The notes below the pieces were generated by a model. That model made no database searches. It was not told where the DNA came from and saw only the letters and a program-made list of their open reading frames with translations. The position numbers were made by a program, and so were the translations under genes. 64,000 nt of DNA, from the NCBI RefSeq assembly GCF_000970675.1, contig NZ_LAJA01000011.1, positions 1 to 64,000 on the forward strand, in the 5' to 3' direction. Shown here in pieces: positions 25,318 to 36,634 of the stretch. Numbering within the stretch: position 1 is the first letter of the stretch; each line of letters begins with the position of its first letter. Source of the DNA: Domibacillus tundrae. Lineage in GTDB: Bacteria; Bacillota; Bacilli; Bacillales; Domibacillaceae.

Positions 25318-26160
25318 ATGGAAAAATTTTTTGTGAAAAAAGCATTAAACAACAATGTACTTATTGCGGCCTCGGGTGATGAAACAGAGGTCGTCCTCAT
25401 CGGAAGGGGAATCGGCTTTGGCCGGCAGCAGGGAGACAGCATCGTGCGCAGTTCCGTTGAAAAGCTGTTTATCCTAACCGACCGGAATGAACAGGAACAG
25501 TATAAGAAGTTACTCCCGCACTTGGATGATGAAACATTGAAAGTGATTATTGCGGCTGTTGAATTGATCCGAGAGCGAGTCGGTGAAACGTTAAATGAGC
25601 ACATTCACGTCGGCTTAACCGATCACCTTTTATTTGCAGTAAACCGGATGATGCGCGGTATGGGTATCCGCAATCCATTTTTACTTGAAACGAAAGCGCT
25701 CTATCCGTTTGAATACGAAGTCGCGGCAGATGTGACGAAGCTGATCAACAGCAAGCTGACGATCAGTCTTCCAGAAGGGGAAACAGGGTTTATTGCGCTC
25801 CACATCCACAGTGCGATCGCCAATAAAGATGTCCGGGACTTAAGCCGCCATTCAGAATTAATCGCAACGCTTATTGGAATGATCGAATCGCAGCTTGATG
25901 TGGAACTGGATAAAGAAAGTATTGATTATATGCGGCTTGTACGCCACATCAGATACACAATTGAACGGGTCGTCCGCGGGGAAAAAGTCGATGAGCCAGA
26001 AAAAATTGCAAACCTATTGAAAACGGAATATCCGGTGTGCTATAATTTGTCATGGAAGCTGATCAAAGTGATGCAGCAGACATTAAGAAATCCAGTGTAC
26101 GATGCGGAAGCGGTTTATTTAACGATGCATCTGCAGCGGATTCAGACAAAAATGAAATAA
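25318..26160 (+). CDS. glcT: Transcription antiterminator GlcT (BglG family)
   Basis: This 280-residue RNA-binding antiterminator allows transcription of ptsG when glucose is present. The N-terminal co-antiterminator domain (about 1-60) begins FFVKKALNNNVLIAASGDETEVVLIGRGIGFG. Two PTS regulation domains follow, with likely phosphorylatable His in HIHVGLTDHLLF and IHSAIANKDV, and RHIRYTIER and MHLQRI in the second. The ATG at 25318 has GGGGAA upstream; upstream in-frame codons lie in the pbuG terminator, so they were excluded. Its target site lies just downstream, before ptsG. Confidence 0.92.
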   Translation: MEKFFVKKALNNNVLIAASGDETEVVLIGRGIGFGRQQGDSIVRSSVEKLFILTDRNEQEQYKKLLPHLDDETLKVIIAAVELIRERVGETLNEHIHVGLTDHLLFAVNRMMRGMGIRNPFLLETKALYPFEYEVAADVTKLINSKLTISLPEGETGFIALHIHSAIANKDVRDLSRHSELIATLIGMIESQLDVELDKESIDYMRLVRHIRYTIERVVRGEKVDEPEKIANLLKTEYPVCYNLSWKLIKVMQQTLRNPVYDAEAVYLTMHLQRIQTKMK

Positions 26161-26174
26161 TTAACTTGTTCTTT

Positions 26175-26275
26175 ACGTGTTACTGATACGATCAGGCATG
26201 AGTAAAGGAGATACAGAGAAAATGGGGGTTTCAGGACTTCTTTTTTCTAATGTCTTCTTTTCTCATGCCTTTTTT
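26175..26275 (+). promoter_or_regulatory. GlcT antiterminator (RAT) site and overlapping terminator
   Basis: ACGTGTTACTGATACGATCA begins at 26175 and continues into GGCATGAG; it strongly resembles the B. subtilis ptsG RAT. Its end, AGGCATGAG (26194-26202), is also one arm of a terminator with CTCATGCCT (26262-26270) and a T-run. The two structures exclude each other, which is how GlcT works. Confidence 0.88.
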
Positions 26276-26340
26276 CGTTTTTTGTCTGTCTGATTCATCT
26301 TTGAGATGCACATACTAATAAAATAGAGGAGGAAACACAC

Positions 26341-28404
26341 ATGTTTAAAAAGCTTTTCGGTGTGCTTCAAAAAATCGGTAAAGCACTTATGCTGCCGGTT
26401 GCGATTTTGCCGGCTGCCGGTCTTTTGCTTGCAATTGGTAACGCACTGCAAAATCCGACACTGACGGATTTAGCACCTTTTTTAACAGCAGACTGGCTCG
26501 TTATGGTCGCTTCTGTTATGGAGGAATCTGGATCGATTATTTTTGGTAACCTGCCAATCCTTTTTGCTATTGGCGTAGCAATTGGTCTCGCCGGAGGAGA
26601 CGGCGTTGCCGGACTCGCGGCACTTGTTGGTTATTTAATTATGAATGCGACAATGGGTACTGCACTTGGGCTTGAAGCTATTCCAGTTCTTGAAGGTGGA
26701 GATCCTGCTTACGCACTGATTCTCGGGATTCCATCGCTTCAAACAGGTGTATTCGGCGGGATTATTATGGGGGCAATTGCTGCCTACATGTACAACAAGT
26801 TCTTTAATATTGAATTGCCTTCCTACTTAGGTTTCTTCGCGGGTAAACGGTTTGTTCCAATTGCAACAGCCGCATCGGCGGTTATTCTTGGACTTGTGTT
26901 GATTTTTGTTTGGCCGCCAATTCAAAATGGCTTAGATGCATTCTCACATTTCCTATTAGGTGGAAATCTTGCTATTTCAGCATTTATTTTTGGGGTTATT
27001 GAACGAAGCTTAATTCCATTTGGATTGCACCATATTTTCTATTCGCCGTTCTGGTTTGAATTCGGTCAGTATACAAATGCGGCAGGCGAGCTCGTCCGTG
27101 GTGACCAGGCGATCTTTATGGAACAAATTAAAGACAATGTTCAAAACTTGACTGCCGGTACATTTATGACAGGGAAATATCCATTTATGATGTTTGGTCT
27201 TCCGGCTGCTGCACTTGCGATTTACCATGAAGCGCGTCCAGAACGCAAAAAAGTTGTTGCCGGGATTATGGGCTCTGCTGCACTGACATCATTCCTCACA
27301 GGGATTACAGAGCCGCTTGAGTTCTCATTCTTGTTCGTAGCACCTGTATTATTTGCGGTTCACGCAGTCTTTGCGGGACTTTCGTTTATGACGATGAGCC
27401 TTCTTGATGTAAAAATTGGGATGACGTTCTCGGGCGGTTTGATTGATTACACATTGTTCGGTCTTTTAAATCCACAGACAAATGCATGGATCGTCATTCC
27501 TGTTGGTCTTGTGTTTGCGGTTATTTACTACTTCGGTTTCCGTTTTGCGATCCGCAAGTTTAACTTAGCAACACCGGGACGCGAGCTGGAAGACGATGAA
27601 GATGGCGATGCTCCAGCGGTTGTTGCGGGCGAACTTCCATATGAAATTTTAGAAGCGATGGGCGGCAAAGAAAACATTGCCAACCTTGATGCATGTATTA
27701 CACGTCTTCGTGTATCCGTCAATGACATTGGCGATGTTGATAAAAAACGCTTGAAACAGCTTGGGGCAGCAGGGGTTCTGGAAGTCGGCAACAACATTCA
27801 GGCCATCTTTGGTCCACGCTCAGATAGTCTTCGTCACCAAATGGCGGACATTATGAAAGGCGCCAAGCCGCGTCCGGTGGCTGCGAAGCCGGATCAGGAA
27901 GTGCAAAAAGAAATTGAAAATGCAACGCCGGCTGCAATTCGCAACGGTGTGGAAAGCAAGTTTGTTGCACCAATTTCAGGTGAACTTTTGCCAATTACAG
28001 AAGTGCCGGATCCTGTTTTCTCCGGAAAAATGATGGGTGACGGTTTTGCGATCAAGCCGAGTGACGGTACAGTCGTTTCACCTGTAAACGGTAAAATCAT
28101 TAACGTCTTCCCGACGAAACATGCGATTGGCATTACAGCGGACAATGGCCGTGAAGTATTGATTCATTTCGGTATCGATACGGTTAAATTGAATGGTGAA
28201 GGCTTTGAAGCGCTTGTATCAGAAGGCGATGTTGTCACAGCAGGCCAGCCGCTTCTAAAAGTGGATCTGGATTATATCGCTGACAATGCGACGTCAACGA
28301 TTACACCGATTATTTTCACAAACCTTGCAGAAGGACAATCTGTAACGGTTGAAAAGCCAGGAACTGTGAAAAATGGGGACGAAAACGTAATTACTATTAA
28401 ATAA
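26341..28404 (+). CDS. ptsG: Glucose PTS permease EIICBA
   Basis: This 687-residue phosphotransferase system transporter takes up and phosphorylates glucose. Domain order is EIIC (membrane, about 1-400), EIIB with phosphorylated Cys452 in [11 protein letters not shown], and EIIA with phosphorylated His609 in LIHFGIDTV. The EIIC start [20 protein letters not shown] and the [14 protein letters not shown] loop are family-typical. It lies directly behind the GlcT site; AGAGGAGGAAA precedes the ATG. Confidence 0.95.
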   Translation: MFKKLFGVLQKIGKALMLPVAILPAAGLLLAIGNALQNPTLTDLAPFLTADWLVMVASVMEESGSIIFGNLPILFAIGVAIGLAGGDGVAGLAALVGYLIMNATMGTALGLEAIPVLEGGDPAYALILGIPSLQTGVFGGIIMGAIAAYMYNKFFNIELPSYLGFFAGKRFVPIATAASAVILGLVLIFVWPPIQNGLDAFSHFLLGGNLAISAFIFGVIERSLIPFGLHHIFYSPFWFEFGQYTNAAGELVRGDQAIFMEQIKDNVQNLTAGTFMTGKYPFMMFGLPAAALAIYHEARPERKKVVAGIMGSAALTSFLTGITEPLEFSFLFVAPVLFAVHAVFAGLSFMTMSLLDVKIGMTFSGGLIDYTLFGLLNPQTNAWIVIPVGLVFAVIYYFGFRFAIRKFNLATPGRELEDDEDGDAPAVVAGELPYEILEAMGGKENIANLDACITRLRVSVNDIGDVDKKRLKQLGAAGVLEVGNNIQAIFGPRSDSLRHQMADIMKGAKPRPVAAKPDQEVQKEIENATPAAIRNGVESKFVAPISGELLPITEVPDPVFSGKMMGDGFAIKPSDGTVVSPVNGKIINVFPTKHAIGITADNGREVLIHFGIDTVKLNGEGFEALVSEGDVVTAGQPLLKVDLDYIADNATSTITPIIFTNLAEGQSVTVEKPGTVKNGDENVITIK

Positions 28405-28414
28405 GAAACAAGCC

Positions 28415-28446
28415 GCCTCAGCTGTGTCATCAGCTGAGGCTTTTTT
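28415..28446 (+). terminator. Terminator after ptsG
   Basis: GCCTCAGCTG (28415-28424) pairs with CAGCTGAGGC (28431-28440), followed by six T. Confidence 0.92.
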
Positions 28447-28493
28447 AATTGGCGTCGATATGATAAACTGCCGTCAAAGAGGAGTGAAGAAAT

Positions 28494-29036
28494 ATGATGG
28501 ACAACGCCTTATTTATGGTCGTTATTATTCTGCTGATCAATATTGTGTACGTTTCGTTTTTTACGATCCGCATGATTTTGACGCTAAAAGGCTATCGGTA
28601 CACGGCGGCATTCGTCAGCACCATTGAAGTAGTCATTTATGTGGTTGGGCTTGGCCTTGTACTTGATAACTTGAATGAAATTCAAAATTTGATCGCCTAT
28701 GCGGTCGGGTATGGCATCGGTGTCGTTGTCGGCATGAAAATCGAAGAAAAGCTGGCGCTCGGCTATATTACTGTGAATGTTATTACGAAAGAATATGACA
28801 AAGACTTGCCGAAAACGCTTCGTGATGAAGGGTACGGTGTGACGAACTGGGCAGCGAACGGCCTTGAAGGAGAACGAACGGCCATGCAAATTTTAACCCC
28901 GCGTAAATATGAGTTAAAGCTATATGGAAGAATTAAAGATCTAGATCCGAAAGCGTTTATTATCGTCTACGAACCGAAGTCGATTCATGGCGGCTTCTGG
29001 GTAAAACAAGTGAGAAAAGGAAAATTAATGCGATGA
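28494..29036 (+). CDS. UPF0316 / DUF2179 membrane protein (YebE-like)
   Basis: This 180-residue protein has three membrane segments in the first 85 residues and a cytoplasmic DUF2179 domain after that ([30 protein letters not shown]). It matches B. subtilis YebE in length and position before the pur operon. Function is unknown. GAGGAG precedes the start, and its stop overlaps the next gene (ATGA). Confidence 0.87.
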   Translation: MMDNALFMVVIILLINIVYVSFFTIRMILTLKGYRYTAAFVSTIEVVIYVVGLGLVLDNLNEIQNLIAYAVGYGIGVVVGMKIEEKLALGYITVNVITKEYDKDLPKTLRDEGYGVTNWAANGLEGERTAMQILTPRKYELKLYGRIKDLDPKAFIIVYEPKSIHGGFWVKQVRKGKLMR

Positions 29037-29227
29037 GTAAAAAGAAGAATTTTCGTGTGGAAGAAAAGGAAACGATTGATGACTGCCTGGAGAGGATGAA
29101 GCAGGAAGGCTACATGCCTATCCGGCGCATCGAAAAGCCGCTGTTTGAAGAGCGAAAAGAAAATGGAGAGACAATTCATGTCCCGATTGGCCGCGAAATC
29201 GTCTTTGAAGGAAGAATAATGGCTTAA
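29033..29227 (+). CDS. NETI-motif small protein (YebG-like)
   Basis: This is a 64-residue, highly charged protein. In place of NETI it has [29 protein letters not shown], the family pattern. B. subtilis has yebE and yebG in the same place. Function is unknown. It is translationally coupled to the gene before it. Confidence 0.82.
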   Translation: MSKKKNFRVEEKETIDDCLERMKQEGYMPIRRIEKPLFEERKENGETIHVPIGREIVFEGRIMA

Positions 29228-29230
29228 ATA

Positions 29231-29302
29231 CGAACATTAAAATATAAGTGATAAATATCGTTCGATTTTTTATTGACAACCCCTTCTGTGGGTTGTTAAT
29301 AT
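29231..29302 (+). promoter_or_regulatory. pur operon promoter with PurR box pair
   Basis: CGAAC (29231-29235) and GTTCG (29260-29264) start 29 bases apart, inverted, followed by -35 TTGACA (29273-29278) and a -10 TTAATA or TAATAT near 29296-29302. The geometry is the same as at pbuG. Confidence 0.83.
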
Positions 29303-29320
29303 GTAGATGACAATAAAGCA

Positions 29321-29387
29321 CCTCATATAATAGCGGGAATATGGCCCGCGAGTTTCTACCGGCTGCCTTAAACGGCCGACTATGGGG
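29321..29387 (+). ncRNA. Guanine (purine) riboswitch aptamer, purE leader
   Basis: P1 pairs CCTCATA (29321-29327) with TATGGGG (29381-29387). P2 pairs GCGGG with CCCGC around AATATGG. GTTTCTACC then follows, a GC P3, and CCGACTATGG. The specificity position is C (29380), which predicts guanine/hypoxanthine. It closely resembles the B. subtilis purE leader. Confidence 0.94.
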
Positions 29388-29413
29388 AAAGCATTCGGAA
29401 TCTCGATCGACTG

Positions 29414-29466
29414 CGGACGAATCGCTTTCTCCTATTTACCGGAGGAAGCGGTCTGTCCGTTTTTTT
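29414..29466 (+). terminator. Riboswitch terminator in the purE leader
   Basis: CGGAC (29414-29418) and GCTTTCTCC pair with GGAGGAAGC and GTCCG (to 29459) in one interrupted long stem, followed by seven T. When guanine is bound the aptamer should leave this hairpin free to stop transcription. Confidence 0.82.
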
Positions 29467-29468
29467 AT

Positions 29469-29617
29469 GTCTAGCTCCAGACGCCATCAGCTCGAGGGCT
29501 CACAGGATGTGAGTCACAAAGGCGTTGCGGCACGATGCCGCGCTCTTAGCCTTTGCTCTAAGACAAATTGTCTTATGCTTGTCGCTGATAGGCAGGCGTC
29601 TGACGCTTTTCTTTTGT
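29469..29617. repeat. Dispersed intergenic repeat, family B, copy 2, inside the pur leader
   Basis: This begins CTAGCTCCAGACGCC, contains GCTCACAGGATGTGAGTCAC (hairpin GCTCACAGGATGTGAG), GCACGATGCCGCGCTCTTAGC and CTTATGCTTGTCGCTGA, and ends CGCTTTTCTT. It lies between the riboswitch terminator and the purE ribosome binding site, so it is transcribed in every full-length pur mRNA. Confidence 0.72.
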
Positions 29618-29644
29618 AAAAAAATCTCACACTGGAGGATCAAG

Positions 29645-30133
29645 ATGACGATTGAAGTTGGCGTTATTATGGGTAGCACATCAGACTGGGAGACGATGAA
29701 ACACGCATGCGACGTGCTCGACGAACTTGAAATTCCGTATGAAAAAAAAGTCGTTTCAGCACATCGCACACCGGATTTAATGTTCGAATACGCGGAAACG
29801 GCACGCGAGCGCGGCCTTAAAGTCATTATTGCCGGCGCAGGCGGGGCGGCTCACTTGCCAGGCATGACAGCAGCGAAAACAACGCTGCCGGTCATCGGTA
29901 TACCGGTTCAGTCAAAAGCGTTAAACGGGCTTGATTCTCTCCTGTCCATCGTTCAAATGCCAGGTGGTGTTCCGGTTGCAACAACGGCTATTGGGAAAGC
30001 AGGAGCCACCAATGCCGGCCTGCTCGCTGCGCAAATTTTGTCGATTGCAGACACTGAGGTAGCGGAGCGGTTAGACAAGCGCCGAAAAGAAACCGAAAAA
30101 ACCGTATTGGAAAGCAGTGATCAGCTTGGCTAG
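29645..30133 (+). CDS. purE: N5-carboxyaminoimidazole ribonucleotide mutase
   Basis: This 162-residue enzyme rearranges N5-CAIR to CAIR in purine synthesis. GSTSDW at residues 10-15, SAHRTP, and [12 protein letters not shown] are the substrate-binding loops of class I PurE. ACTGGAGG precedes ATG 29645; an open frame upstream runs through the repeat and is not coding. First gene of the twelve-gene pur operon, overlapping purK by 17 bases. Confidence 0.96.
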   Translation: MTIEVGVIMGSTSDWETMKHACDVLDELEIPYEKKVVSAHRTPDLMFEYAETARERGLKVIIAGAGGAAHLPGMTAAKTTLPVIGIPVQSKALNGLDSLLSIVQMPGGVPVATTAIGKAGATNAGLLAAQILSIADTEVAERLDKRRKETEKTVLESSDQLG

Positions 30134-31253
30134 AACGATCATTGAACCAGGAAAAACAATTGGCATTATCGGCGGAGGGCAGCTGGGGCGGATGATGGCG
30201 TTGGCCGCAAAAGAAGCGGGCTTCCGCATCGCCGTGCTCGAGCCGGCAGAAGGTGCACCTTGCACACAAACAGCTGATATCGTCATTCAAGCCCCTTACA
30301 ACGATAAAGACGCGCTGAACCGGCTTGCCGATGTGAGCGACGTGATTACGTACGAATTTGAAAACATTGACTATGAAGGCTTAAAAGAGCTGATGAATAT
30401 AGCATATATTCCACAGGGCGCGGAATTGATCCGCATTACACAAAACCGCATTTTTGAAAAAGAAGCGATTGCGGGTGCCGGTGTCCCGGTTGCTCCATAT
30501 CGGGTGATTAAAACAGAAAATGATCTTGAACAGTCCATTGCCGAGCTCGGATTGCCAGCTGTATTAAAAACGGCGACAGGCGGCTACGATGGGAAAGGGC
30601 AGTTTGTTTTAAGAGAAACGTCACAAGCTTCGGAAGCAGCTGCATTGCTCGGACATGGTGACTGTGTACTCGAACAATGGATTCCGTTTGAAAAAGAAAT
30701 TTCTGTTATTATTACACGCAATTCAGAGGGCGAAACAACGTACTTTCCGGCAGCAGAAAACATTCACGTCGACAATATTTTGCATGAATCAATTGTGCCG
30801 GCGCGTATCTCAGAACAAACGGAGCGGGCTGCACGTGAAGCAGCTGAAAAAATTGCAGCTGCTTTGTCACTTGTCGGCACACTGGCGGTGGAAATGTTCG
30901 TCACGCGTGACGGCAGCATTTACATTAATGAAGTAGCACCACGGCCGCATAATTCTGGTCATTACACAATTGAAGCGTGCGGCATTTCCCAATTTGGCCA
31001 GCATATCCGCGCTGTCTGTAACTGGCCGCTTAAAAGCACCTCGCTTCTGAAGCAGGCTGTGATGGTCAACGTGCTTGGTGAACATGTGGAAGGCGTTGTG
31101 CAAGCGATTGTGCACAAGCCAGAATGGTCCGTTCATTTATATGGAAAAGACGAAGCAAAAGAAAAGCGCAAAATGGGGCATGTGACTATCTTGACCGACA
31201 ATCTTGAAGAAACGTTAAATGACATTGAAAACAGTCATATTTGGACAAAATAA
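30117..31253 (+). CDS. purK: N5-carboxyaminoimidazole ribonucleotide synthase
   Basis: This 378-residue ATP-grasp enzyme carboxylates AIR with bicarbonate and ATP. The N-terminal [18 protein letters not shown] is diagnostic, followed by ATP-grasp segments [13 protein letters not shown] and [17 protein letters not shown]. Start is GTG 30117 (or TTG 30126), inside purE. It acts just before PurE. Confidence 0.95.
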   Translation: MISLARTIIEPGKTIGIIGGGQLGRMMALAAKEAGFRIAVLEPAEGAPCTQTADIVIQAPYNDKDALNRLADVSDVITYEFENIDYEGLKELMNIAYIPQGAELIRITQNRIFEKEAIAGAGVPVAPYRVIKTENDLEQSIAELGLPAVLKTATGGYDGKGQFVLRETSQASEAAALLGHGDCVLEQWIPFEKEISVIITRNSEGETTYFPAAENIHVDNILHESIVPARISEQTERAAREAAEKIAAALSLVGTLAVEMFVTRDGSIYINEVAPRPHNSGHYTIEACGISQFGQHIRAVCNWPLKSTSLLKQAVMVNVLGEHVEGVVQAIVHKPEWSVHLYGKDEAKEKRKMGHVTILTDNLEETLNDIENSHIWTK

Positions 31254-31282
31254 TCGAATTATCAATCGGAGGATGACAAACA

Positions 31283-32578
31283 ATGATCGAACGCTATACA
31301 CGACCTGAAATGGGCAGTATTTGGACAGAAGAAAATAAATTCAAAGCGTGGCTTGAAGTGGAAATTTTAGCTTGTGAAGCATGGTCAGAGCTTGGCGACA
31401 TTCCAAAAGAAGATGTGGAAAAACTACGCGCAAATGCAAGCTTCGATATTGACCGCATTAATGAAATTGAACTGGAAACACGCCATGATGTTGTTGCCTT
31501 TACACGTGCTGTATCTGAAACACTTGGTGAAGAACGCAAATGGGTACATTACGGATTAACGTCAACAGATGTTGTTGATACGGCTCTTTCTTATTTATTA
31601 AAACAAGCGAACGACATTTTGCGTAAAGACATTGAAAACTTCATTGACATCCTCCGCAATAAAGCGATTGAACATAAACATACAGTCATGATGGGCCGTA
31701 CACACGGAGTTCATGCGGAGCCGACGACATTCGGATTGAAAATGGCGCTTTGGTACGAAGAAATGAAACGGAACCTGGAGCGTTTTAATGACGCTGCAGA
31801 CGGCGTTCAATACGGAAAAATTTCCGGCGCAGTCGGCACATATGCAAACATTGATCCATTTGTTGAAAAATATGTGTGTGAAAAGCTTGGCACAAAACCG
31901 GCTCCTGTTTCAACACAAACATTGCAGCGTGACCGCCACGCGCACTACATGGCGACATTAGCGCTTGTCGCTGCTTCAATTGAAAAGTTTGCAACAGAAG
32001 TACGCGGCCTGCAAAAATCAGAAACACGTGAAGTGGAAGAAGCATTTGCAAAGGGACAAAAAGGATCGTCAGCAATGCCGCACAAACGGAATCCAATCGG
32101 ATCTGAAAATATGGTTGGCCTTGCACGCGTGATTCGCGGCCACATGGTAACAGCGTATGAAAATGTATCCCTTTGGCACGAGCGCGACATTTCGCACTCA
32201 TCTGCAGAGCGCGTAATTTTGCCGGATGCAACAATCGCATTGAATTACATGCTGAACCGTTTCGGCAATATTATCAAAAATTTAACAGTATTCCCGGATA
32301 ACATGAAACGCAACATGGACCGGACGCTCGGCCTTATTTATTCACAGCGTATTCTTCTTGCATTGATTGATAAAGGCATGGCGCGTGAAGCGGCCTATGA
32401 TACAGTGCAGCCGCGGGCGATGGAAGCATGGGACAAGCAAGTTCATTTCCGTTCATTAGTAGAAGCGGACGAAACAATCACATCAAAATTGTCGCCGGAA
32501 GAAATCGCTGACTGCTTTGATTACAACTACCACATTAAACATGTCGACACGATTTTTGACCGTATTGGATTGAACTAA
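31283..32578 (+). CDS. purB: Adenylosuccinate lyase
   Basis: This 431-residue enzyme acts twice in purine synthesis, releasing fumarate from SAICAR and from adenylosuccinate. The fumarase/lyase signature [11 protein letters not shown] is clear; other conserved parts are [11 protein letters not shown] and [26 protein letters not shown] precedes the ATG. After it comes a 196-base gap holding a repeat, the only such gap in the operon. Confidence 0.96.
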   Translation: MIERYTRPEMGSIWTEENKFKAWLEVEILACEAWSELGDIPKEDVEKLRANASFDIDRINEIELETRHDVVAFTRAVSETLGEERKWVHYGLTSTDVVDTALSYLLKQANDILRKDIENFIDILRNKAIEHKHTVMMGRTHGVHAEPTTFGLKMALWYEEMKRNLERFNDAADGVQYGKISGAVGTYANIDPFVEKYVCEKLGTKPAPVSTQTLQRDRHAHYMATLALVAASIEKFATEVRGLQKSETREVEEAFAKGQKGSSAMPHKRNPIGSENMVGLARVIRGHMVTAYENVSLWHERDISHSSAERVILPDATIALNYMLNRFGNIIKNLTVFPDNMKRNMDRTLGLIYSQRILLALIDKGMAREAAYDTVQPRAMEAWDKQVHFRSLVEADETITSKLSPEEIADCFDYNYHIKHVDTIFDRIGLN

Positions 32579-32757
32579 GAAGAAAAGCGCAAGGCGGCCG
32601 TTCAGACCCGGCAGACGTAAGACGGACCTGCGAAGTGGTGCTCTTTGCCACATAGCAGAGACGGCTTACGACCAAGGGACTGGCCGCTTGGAGCTGGACA
32701 AAGAAAAGCGCAAGGCGGCCGTTTAGACTGCCTGAAGTTGGACAAAAAAAGCCGGAA
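32579..32757. repeat. Dispersed repeat, family B, reversed, inside the pur operon
   Basis: AAAGCGCAAGGCGGCCGTT occurs twice (from about 32585 and 32705), each followed by a unit ending GAGCTGGACAAA or AAGTTGGACAAA. This is the reverse of the ends of family B (TAGCTCCA ... CGCTTTTCTT). So one whole and one shortened copy lie head to tail between purB and purC. The DNA has no gene, and it ends just before the purC ribosome binding site GGGAGG. Confidence 0.75.
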
Positions 32758-32774
32758 CCCGGGAGGATCACATC

Positions 32775-33488
32775 ATGCAAAAAGGCAAGCAGCTGTACGA
32801 AGGAAAAGCGAAACGCATTTATGCGACAGACCAGGAAGACATCGTCTGGATTGAATACAAAAATTCGGCTACCGCATTTAACGGTGAAAAAAAAGCCGAA
32901 ATTGACGGCAAAGGCCGCTTAAACAATTTAATCACAGGGCTTTTGTTCGAAAAGCTCGCCCAAAAAGGCATTGAGTCTCATTTTGTAGAGCAGCTGTCTG
33001 AAAACGAGCAGCTCGTTAAGCATGTAAATATCATCCCGCTTGAAGTCGTTGTCCGCAATGTTGCTGCCGGCAGCATTGCGAAGCGGCTCGGCTTTGAAGA
33101 AGGCGTCCGGTTCAATGAGCCAATTGTTGAATTTTATTACAAAGACGACGAGCTTGGCGATCCGCTGCTAACAGATGATCACATTCGTTTGTTAAACGTC
33201 GCGGCACCTGAAGAAGTGCAGATTTTGAAAAAGGAAGCATTGCGTGTCAATGAAGTACTTATCCCGTTGTTTGATGAAATGAGCGTTGATCTTGTGGACT
33301 TTAAAATTGAATTTGGCCGCCAAAAAGACGGCAGCATCCTGCTTGCCGACGAAATCTCACCGGATACGTGCCGGTTATGGGAAAAAGGCACAAACCGTAA
33401 ACTTGATAAAGACTTGTTCCGCCGCGATCTTGGCGGGCTGACAGAAGCATATACCGAAATCTACAATCGACTTGGAGGAACTCTATAA
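32775..33488 (+). CDS. purC: SAICAR synthetase
   Basis: This 237-residue enzyme joins CAIR and aspartate using ATP. Typical parts: [14 protein letters not shown] at the start, [17 protein letters not shown], and [13 protein letters not shown]. The stop overlaps purS (TAATG). CGGGAGGATC precedes the ATG. Confidence 0.96.
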   Translation: MQKGKQLYEGKAKRIYATDQEDIVWIEYKNSATAFNGEKKAEIDGKGRLNNLITGLLFEKLAQKGIESHFVEQLSENEQLVKHVNIIPLEVVVRNVAAGSIAKRLGFEEGVRFNEPIVEFYYKDDELGDPLLTDDHIRLLNVAAPEEVQILKKEALRVNEVLIPLFDEMSVDLVDFKIEFGRQKDGSILLADEISPDTCRLWEKGTNRKLDKDLFRRDLGGLTEAYTEIYNRLGGTL

Positions 33489-33742
33489 TGTATAAAGTAA
33501 AAGTTTACGTAACACTTCGTGAAAGTGTATTAGACCCGCAAGGAAAAGCTGTGCAGCAATCACTATCAAGCCTTGGCTACCGAGGTGTAGAAGATGTGCG
33601 TATCGGCAAATACATGGAGCTTCAATTCGATGATTCTGTGACAGATGTAGAAGGCACAGTAAAAGAAGTATGCGAAAAGCTTTTGTCCAACCCGGTTATT
33701 GAAGATTACCGATATGAAATCGAGGAGAGTGCGAACCAGTGA
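33488..33742 (+). CDS. purS: FGAM synthase subunit PurS
   Basis: This is an 84-residue small subunit that joins PurQ and PurL into the FGAM synthase complex. [18 protein letters not shown] is the usual start and VRIGKYMEL a conserved strand. It begins on the last base of the purC stop and overlaps purQ by four bases (GTGA). Confidence 0.95.
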   Translation: MYKVKVYVTLRESVLDPQGKAVQQSLSSLGYRGVEDVRIGKYMELQFDDSVTDVEGTVKEVCEKLLSNPVIEDYRYEIEESANQ

Positions 33743-34422
33743 AATTTGCAGTCATCGTATTTCCAGGGTCCAACTGTGATGTGGACATGTACCATGCGGT
33801 AAAAGACGAATTAGGGGAACAAGTTGATCTTGTCTGGCACGATGCGGACAATCTTGATCAATATGACGGCATTTTACTTCCAGGCGGCTTTTCATATGGC
33901 GACTACTTGCGTTCCGGCGCGATCGCACATATGTCAAACGTTATGGCAGCCGTAAAAAAAGCAGCAGAAGCGGGCAAGCCGGTTCTTGGTGTCTGCAACG
34001 GGTTTCAAATTTTGCTTGAGTCCGGTCTTCTTCCAGGCGCTATGCTCCGCAACAAAAACTTAAAATTCATTTGCCGCACAGTCGAGCTGTCGGTCCAAAA
34101 TAACGAAACAATGTTTACGTCTTTGTATGAAAAAGGCGAAAAAATCAGCATTCCGGTTGCACATGGTGAAGGCAACTATTACTGTGATGAGGCGACATTT
34201 GCAACATTAAAAGAAAACAATCAAATCGTGTTCACATACGCGAGTGATGTAAACGGAAGTCTTTCTGACATCGCCGGCATTACAAACGAAAAAGGCAACG
34301 TACTCGGCATGATGCCGCATCCGGAGCGGGCTGTAGATGAACTTCTCGGCAGCGCAGACGGACTTAAACTTTTCCAATCAATTGTGAAACACTGGAGGGA
34401 CTCTCATGTCGTTAACGCTTGA
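33739..34422 (+). CDS. purQ: FGAM synthase glutaminase subunit PurQ
   Basis: This 227-residue class I amidotransferase supplies ammonia to PurL. The nucleophile cysteine lies in [11 protein letters not shown] and the His/Glu pair in [11 protein letters not shown]. The start is GTG. It overlaps purL by 17 bases. Confidence 0.96.
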   Translation: MKFAVIVFPGSNCDVDMYHAVKDELGEQVDLVWHDADNLDQYDGILLPGGFSYGDYLRSGAIAHMSNVMAAVKKAAEAGKPVLGVCNGFQILLESGLLPGAMLRNKNLKFICRTVELSVQNNETMFTSLYEKGEKISIPVAHGEGNYYCDEATFATLKENNQIVFTYASDVNGSLSDIAGITNEKGNVLGMMPHPERAVDELLGSADGLKLFQSIVKHWRDSHVVNA

Positions 34423-36634
34423 ACCAAATCCACAGCAAATTAAAGATGAAAAGCTGTACCGTACGATGGGCTTGACAGACGAAGAATTCGATAAAGCAGC
34501 AGAAATTATTGGACGTTTACCAAACTACACGGAAACAGGTCTTTTCTCTGTTATGTGGTCCGAGCACTGCAGCTACAAAAACTCAAAACCAGTCTTAAGC
34601 CGCTTCCCGACAAAAGGCGATCACGTCTTGCAGGGGCCAGGCGAAGGTGCCGGCATCGTGGACATCGGCGACAATCAAGCGGTCGTATTTAAAATCGAGA
34701 GCCATAATCACCCATCTGCTATTGAGCCTTATCAAGGCGCGGCAACAGGCGTCGGCGGTATTATTCGTGACGTATTTTCTATGGGCGCGCGTCCGGTGGC
34801 GATTTTAAACTCACTTCGTTTCGGTGAATTGGAAACATCCCGTGTGAAATACTTGTTTGAAGAAGTTGTGGCAGGCATCGCCGGTTACGGAAACTGCATC
34901 GGCATCCCGACAGTTGGCGGCGAAATCGGCTTTGACCCGTCGTATGACGGCAACCCGCTCGTTAACGCAATGTGTGTCGGTTTAATCGACCATCAAGACA
35001 TTCAAAAAGGCCAGGCAAAAGGTGTCGGCAACACCGTTATGTACGTAGGGGCAAAAACAGGCCGCGACGGCATTCACGGTGCGACATTTGCATCAGAAGA
35101 ACTGAGCGAAAGTTCTGAAGAAAAACGCCCGGCGGTTCAAGTAGGCGATCCATTTATGGAAAAATTGCTGCTCGAAGCGTGCCTTGAGTTAATTCATAAC
35201 GATGCCCTTGTCGGCATTCAAGATATGGGTGCGGCAGGTTTAACAAGTTCATCTGCTGAAATGGCGTCTAAATCTGGTTCAGGTATGGAAATGAATCTGG
35301 ATTTAATCCCGCAGCGTGAAACAGGTATGACACCGTACGAAATGATGTTGTCTGAATCACAGGAGCGTATGCTCATCGTTGTCGAAAAAGGACGCGAAAA
35401 AGAAATCGAAGACTTGTTTTCAAAATACGGTCTTGAAGCAGCATCTGTCGGCGTCGTGACAGATGACAAAATGCTCCGCCTTCTTCATAAAGGAGAAGTG
35501 GCTGCAGAAGTGCCAGTTGACGCGCTTGCAGAAGATGCGCCGGTCTACTATAAGCCTTCAGCAGAACCGCAATATTTCCGTGACTTCCAGGCAATGGAGC
35601 AAAAAATACCAGAAGTGTCTGATTATAAAGAAACACTTGTAAATCTTTTGAAACAGCCGACTGTGGCAAGCAAAGAGTGGGTATATGATCAATATGATTA
35701 CCAAGTTCGTACAAACACAGTTGTCGCACCAGGTTCTGATGCAGCGGTTATCCGCCTGCGCGGCACGAACAAAGCACTGGCGATGACGACAGACTGCAAC
35801 GCACGCTACATTTACTTAGACCCGAAAACAGGCGGTAAAATTGCAGTAGCCGAAGCAGCGCGTAACATCGTTTGCTCGGGTGCACGTCCACTTGCGATTA
35901 CAGACGGATTAAACTACGGAAGCCCTGAAAATCCGGGTGTATTCTGGCAGCTTGAGCAGTCAGCAGACGGCATCAGTGAAGCGTGCCTTGCACTTCAATC
36001 ACCGGTTATCGGTGGAAATGTCTCTTTATATAATGAAACAAACGGTACAGCGATTTATCCAACACCAATTATCGGCATGGTCGGTTTAATCGAAGACGTG
36101 AACCATATTACAACACAAGCGGCCAAAGCAGCCGGCGACCTCGTTTACGTCATTGGCGATGCAGCTAATGAATTCGGCGGAAGCGAATTGCAAAAAATGA
36201 TGAATGATGGCAAAATTTCTGGAAAATCACCAGCTATCGATTTATCCGTAGAAAAAACGCGTCAGGATGCTCTTCTTGCAGCGATTCACTCGGGTCTTGT
36301 TCAGTCAGCCCACGATATTTCAGAAGGCGGCTTTGCAGTGGCTCTTGTTGAGAAGTTATTTGGGACAAGCTTTGGTGCAAACGTATCGCTTGAAGGCGAA
36401 GCTACAGCAGCTTTATTTGCTGAAACACAGTCACGTTTTGTTGTCACAGTAAAAGCAGAATACAAAGAAGCATTTGAAGCAGCTGTACAGGATGCAAAAC
36501 AAATTGGTGAAGTCACTGCTCAGCCAGTCGTATCAATTTTAATTAACGGAGAAGAAGTGGTACAGGCACCGGTCAACGAACTGGAGGATGCCTGGAAAGG
36601 AGCTATTCCATGCTTGCTGAACTCAGAGGCTTAA
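34406..36634 (+). CDS. purL: FGAM synthase large subunit PurL
   Basis: This 742-residue ATP-dependent synthase converts FGAR to FGAM, using ammonia from PurQ. It is the small (Gram-positive) form without its own glutaminase. It has the AIRS-type repeat fold: [39 protein letters not shown], and [13 protein letters not shown] in the second half. TGGAGGGACTCTC precedes the ATG, inside purQ. It overlaps purF by 25 bases. Confidence 0.97.
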   Translation: MSLTLEPNPQQIKDEKLYRTMGLTDEEFDKAAEIIGRLPNYTETGLFSVMWSEHCSYKNSKPVLSRFPTKGDHVLQGPGEGAGIVDIGDNQAVVFKIESHNHPSAIEPYQGAATGVGGIIRDVFSMGARPVAILNSLRFGELETSRVKYLFEEVVAGIAGYGNCIGIPTVGGEIGFDPSYDGNPLVNAMCVGLIDHQDIQKGQAKGVGNTVMYVGAKTGRDGIHGATFASEELSESSEEKRPAVQVGDPFMEKLLLEACLELIHNDALVGIQDMGAAGLTSSSAEMASKSGSGMEMNLDLIPQRETGMTPYEMMLSESQERMLIVVEKGREKEIEDLFSKYGLEAASVGVVTDDKMLRLLHKGEVAAEVPVDALAEDAPVYYKPSAEPQYFRDFQAMEQKIPEVSDYKETLVNLLKQPTVASKEWVYDQYDYQVRTNTVVAPGSDAAVIRLRGTNKALAMTTDCNARYIYLDPKTGGKIAVAEAARNIVCSGARPLAITDGLNYGSPENPGVFWQLEQSADGISEACLALQSPVIGGNVSLYNETNGTAIYPTPIIGMVGLIEDVNHITTQAAKAAGDLVYVIGDAANEFGGSELQKMMNDGKISGKSPAIDLSVEKTRQDALLAAIHSGLVQSAHDISEGGFAVALVEKLFGTSFGANVSLEGEATAALFAETQSRFVVTVKAEYKEAFEAAVQDAKQIGEVTAQPVVSILINGEEVVQAPVNELEDAWKGAIPCLLNSEA

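Noticed and set aside
29341-29619. 92-codon frame starting in the purE riboswitch
   Set aside because: It reads through aptamer, terminator and repeat, all explained as RNA structure.
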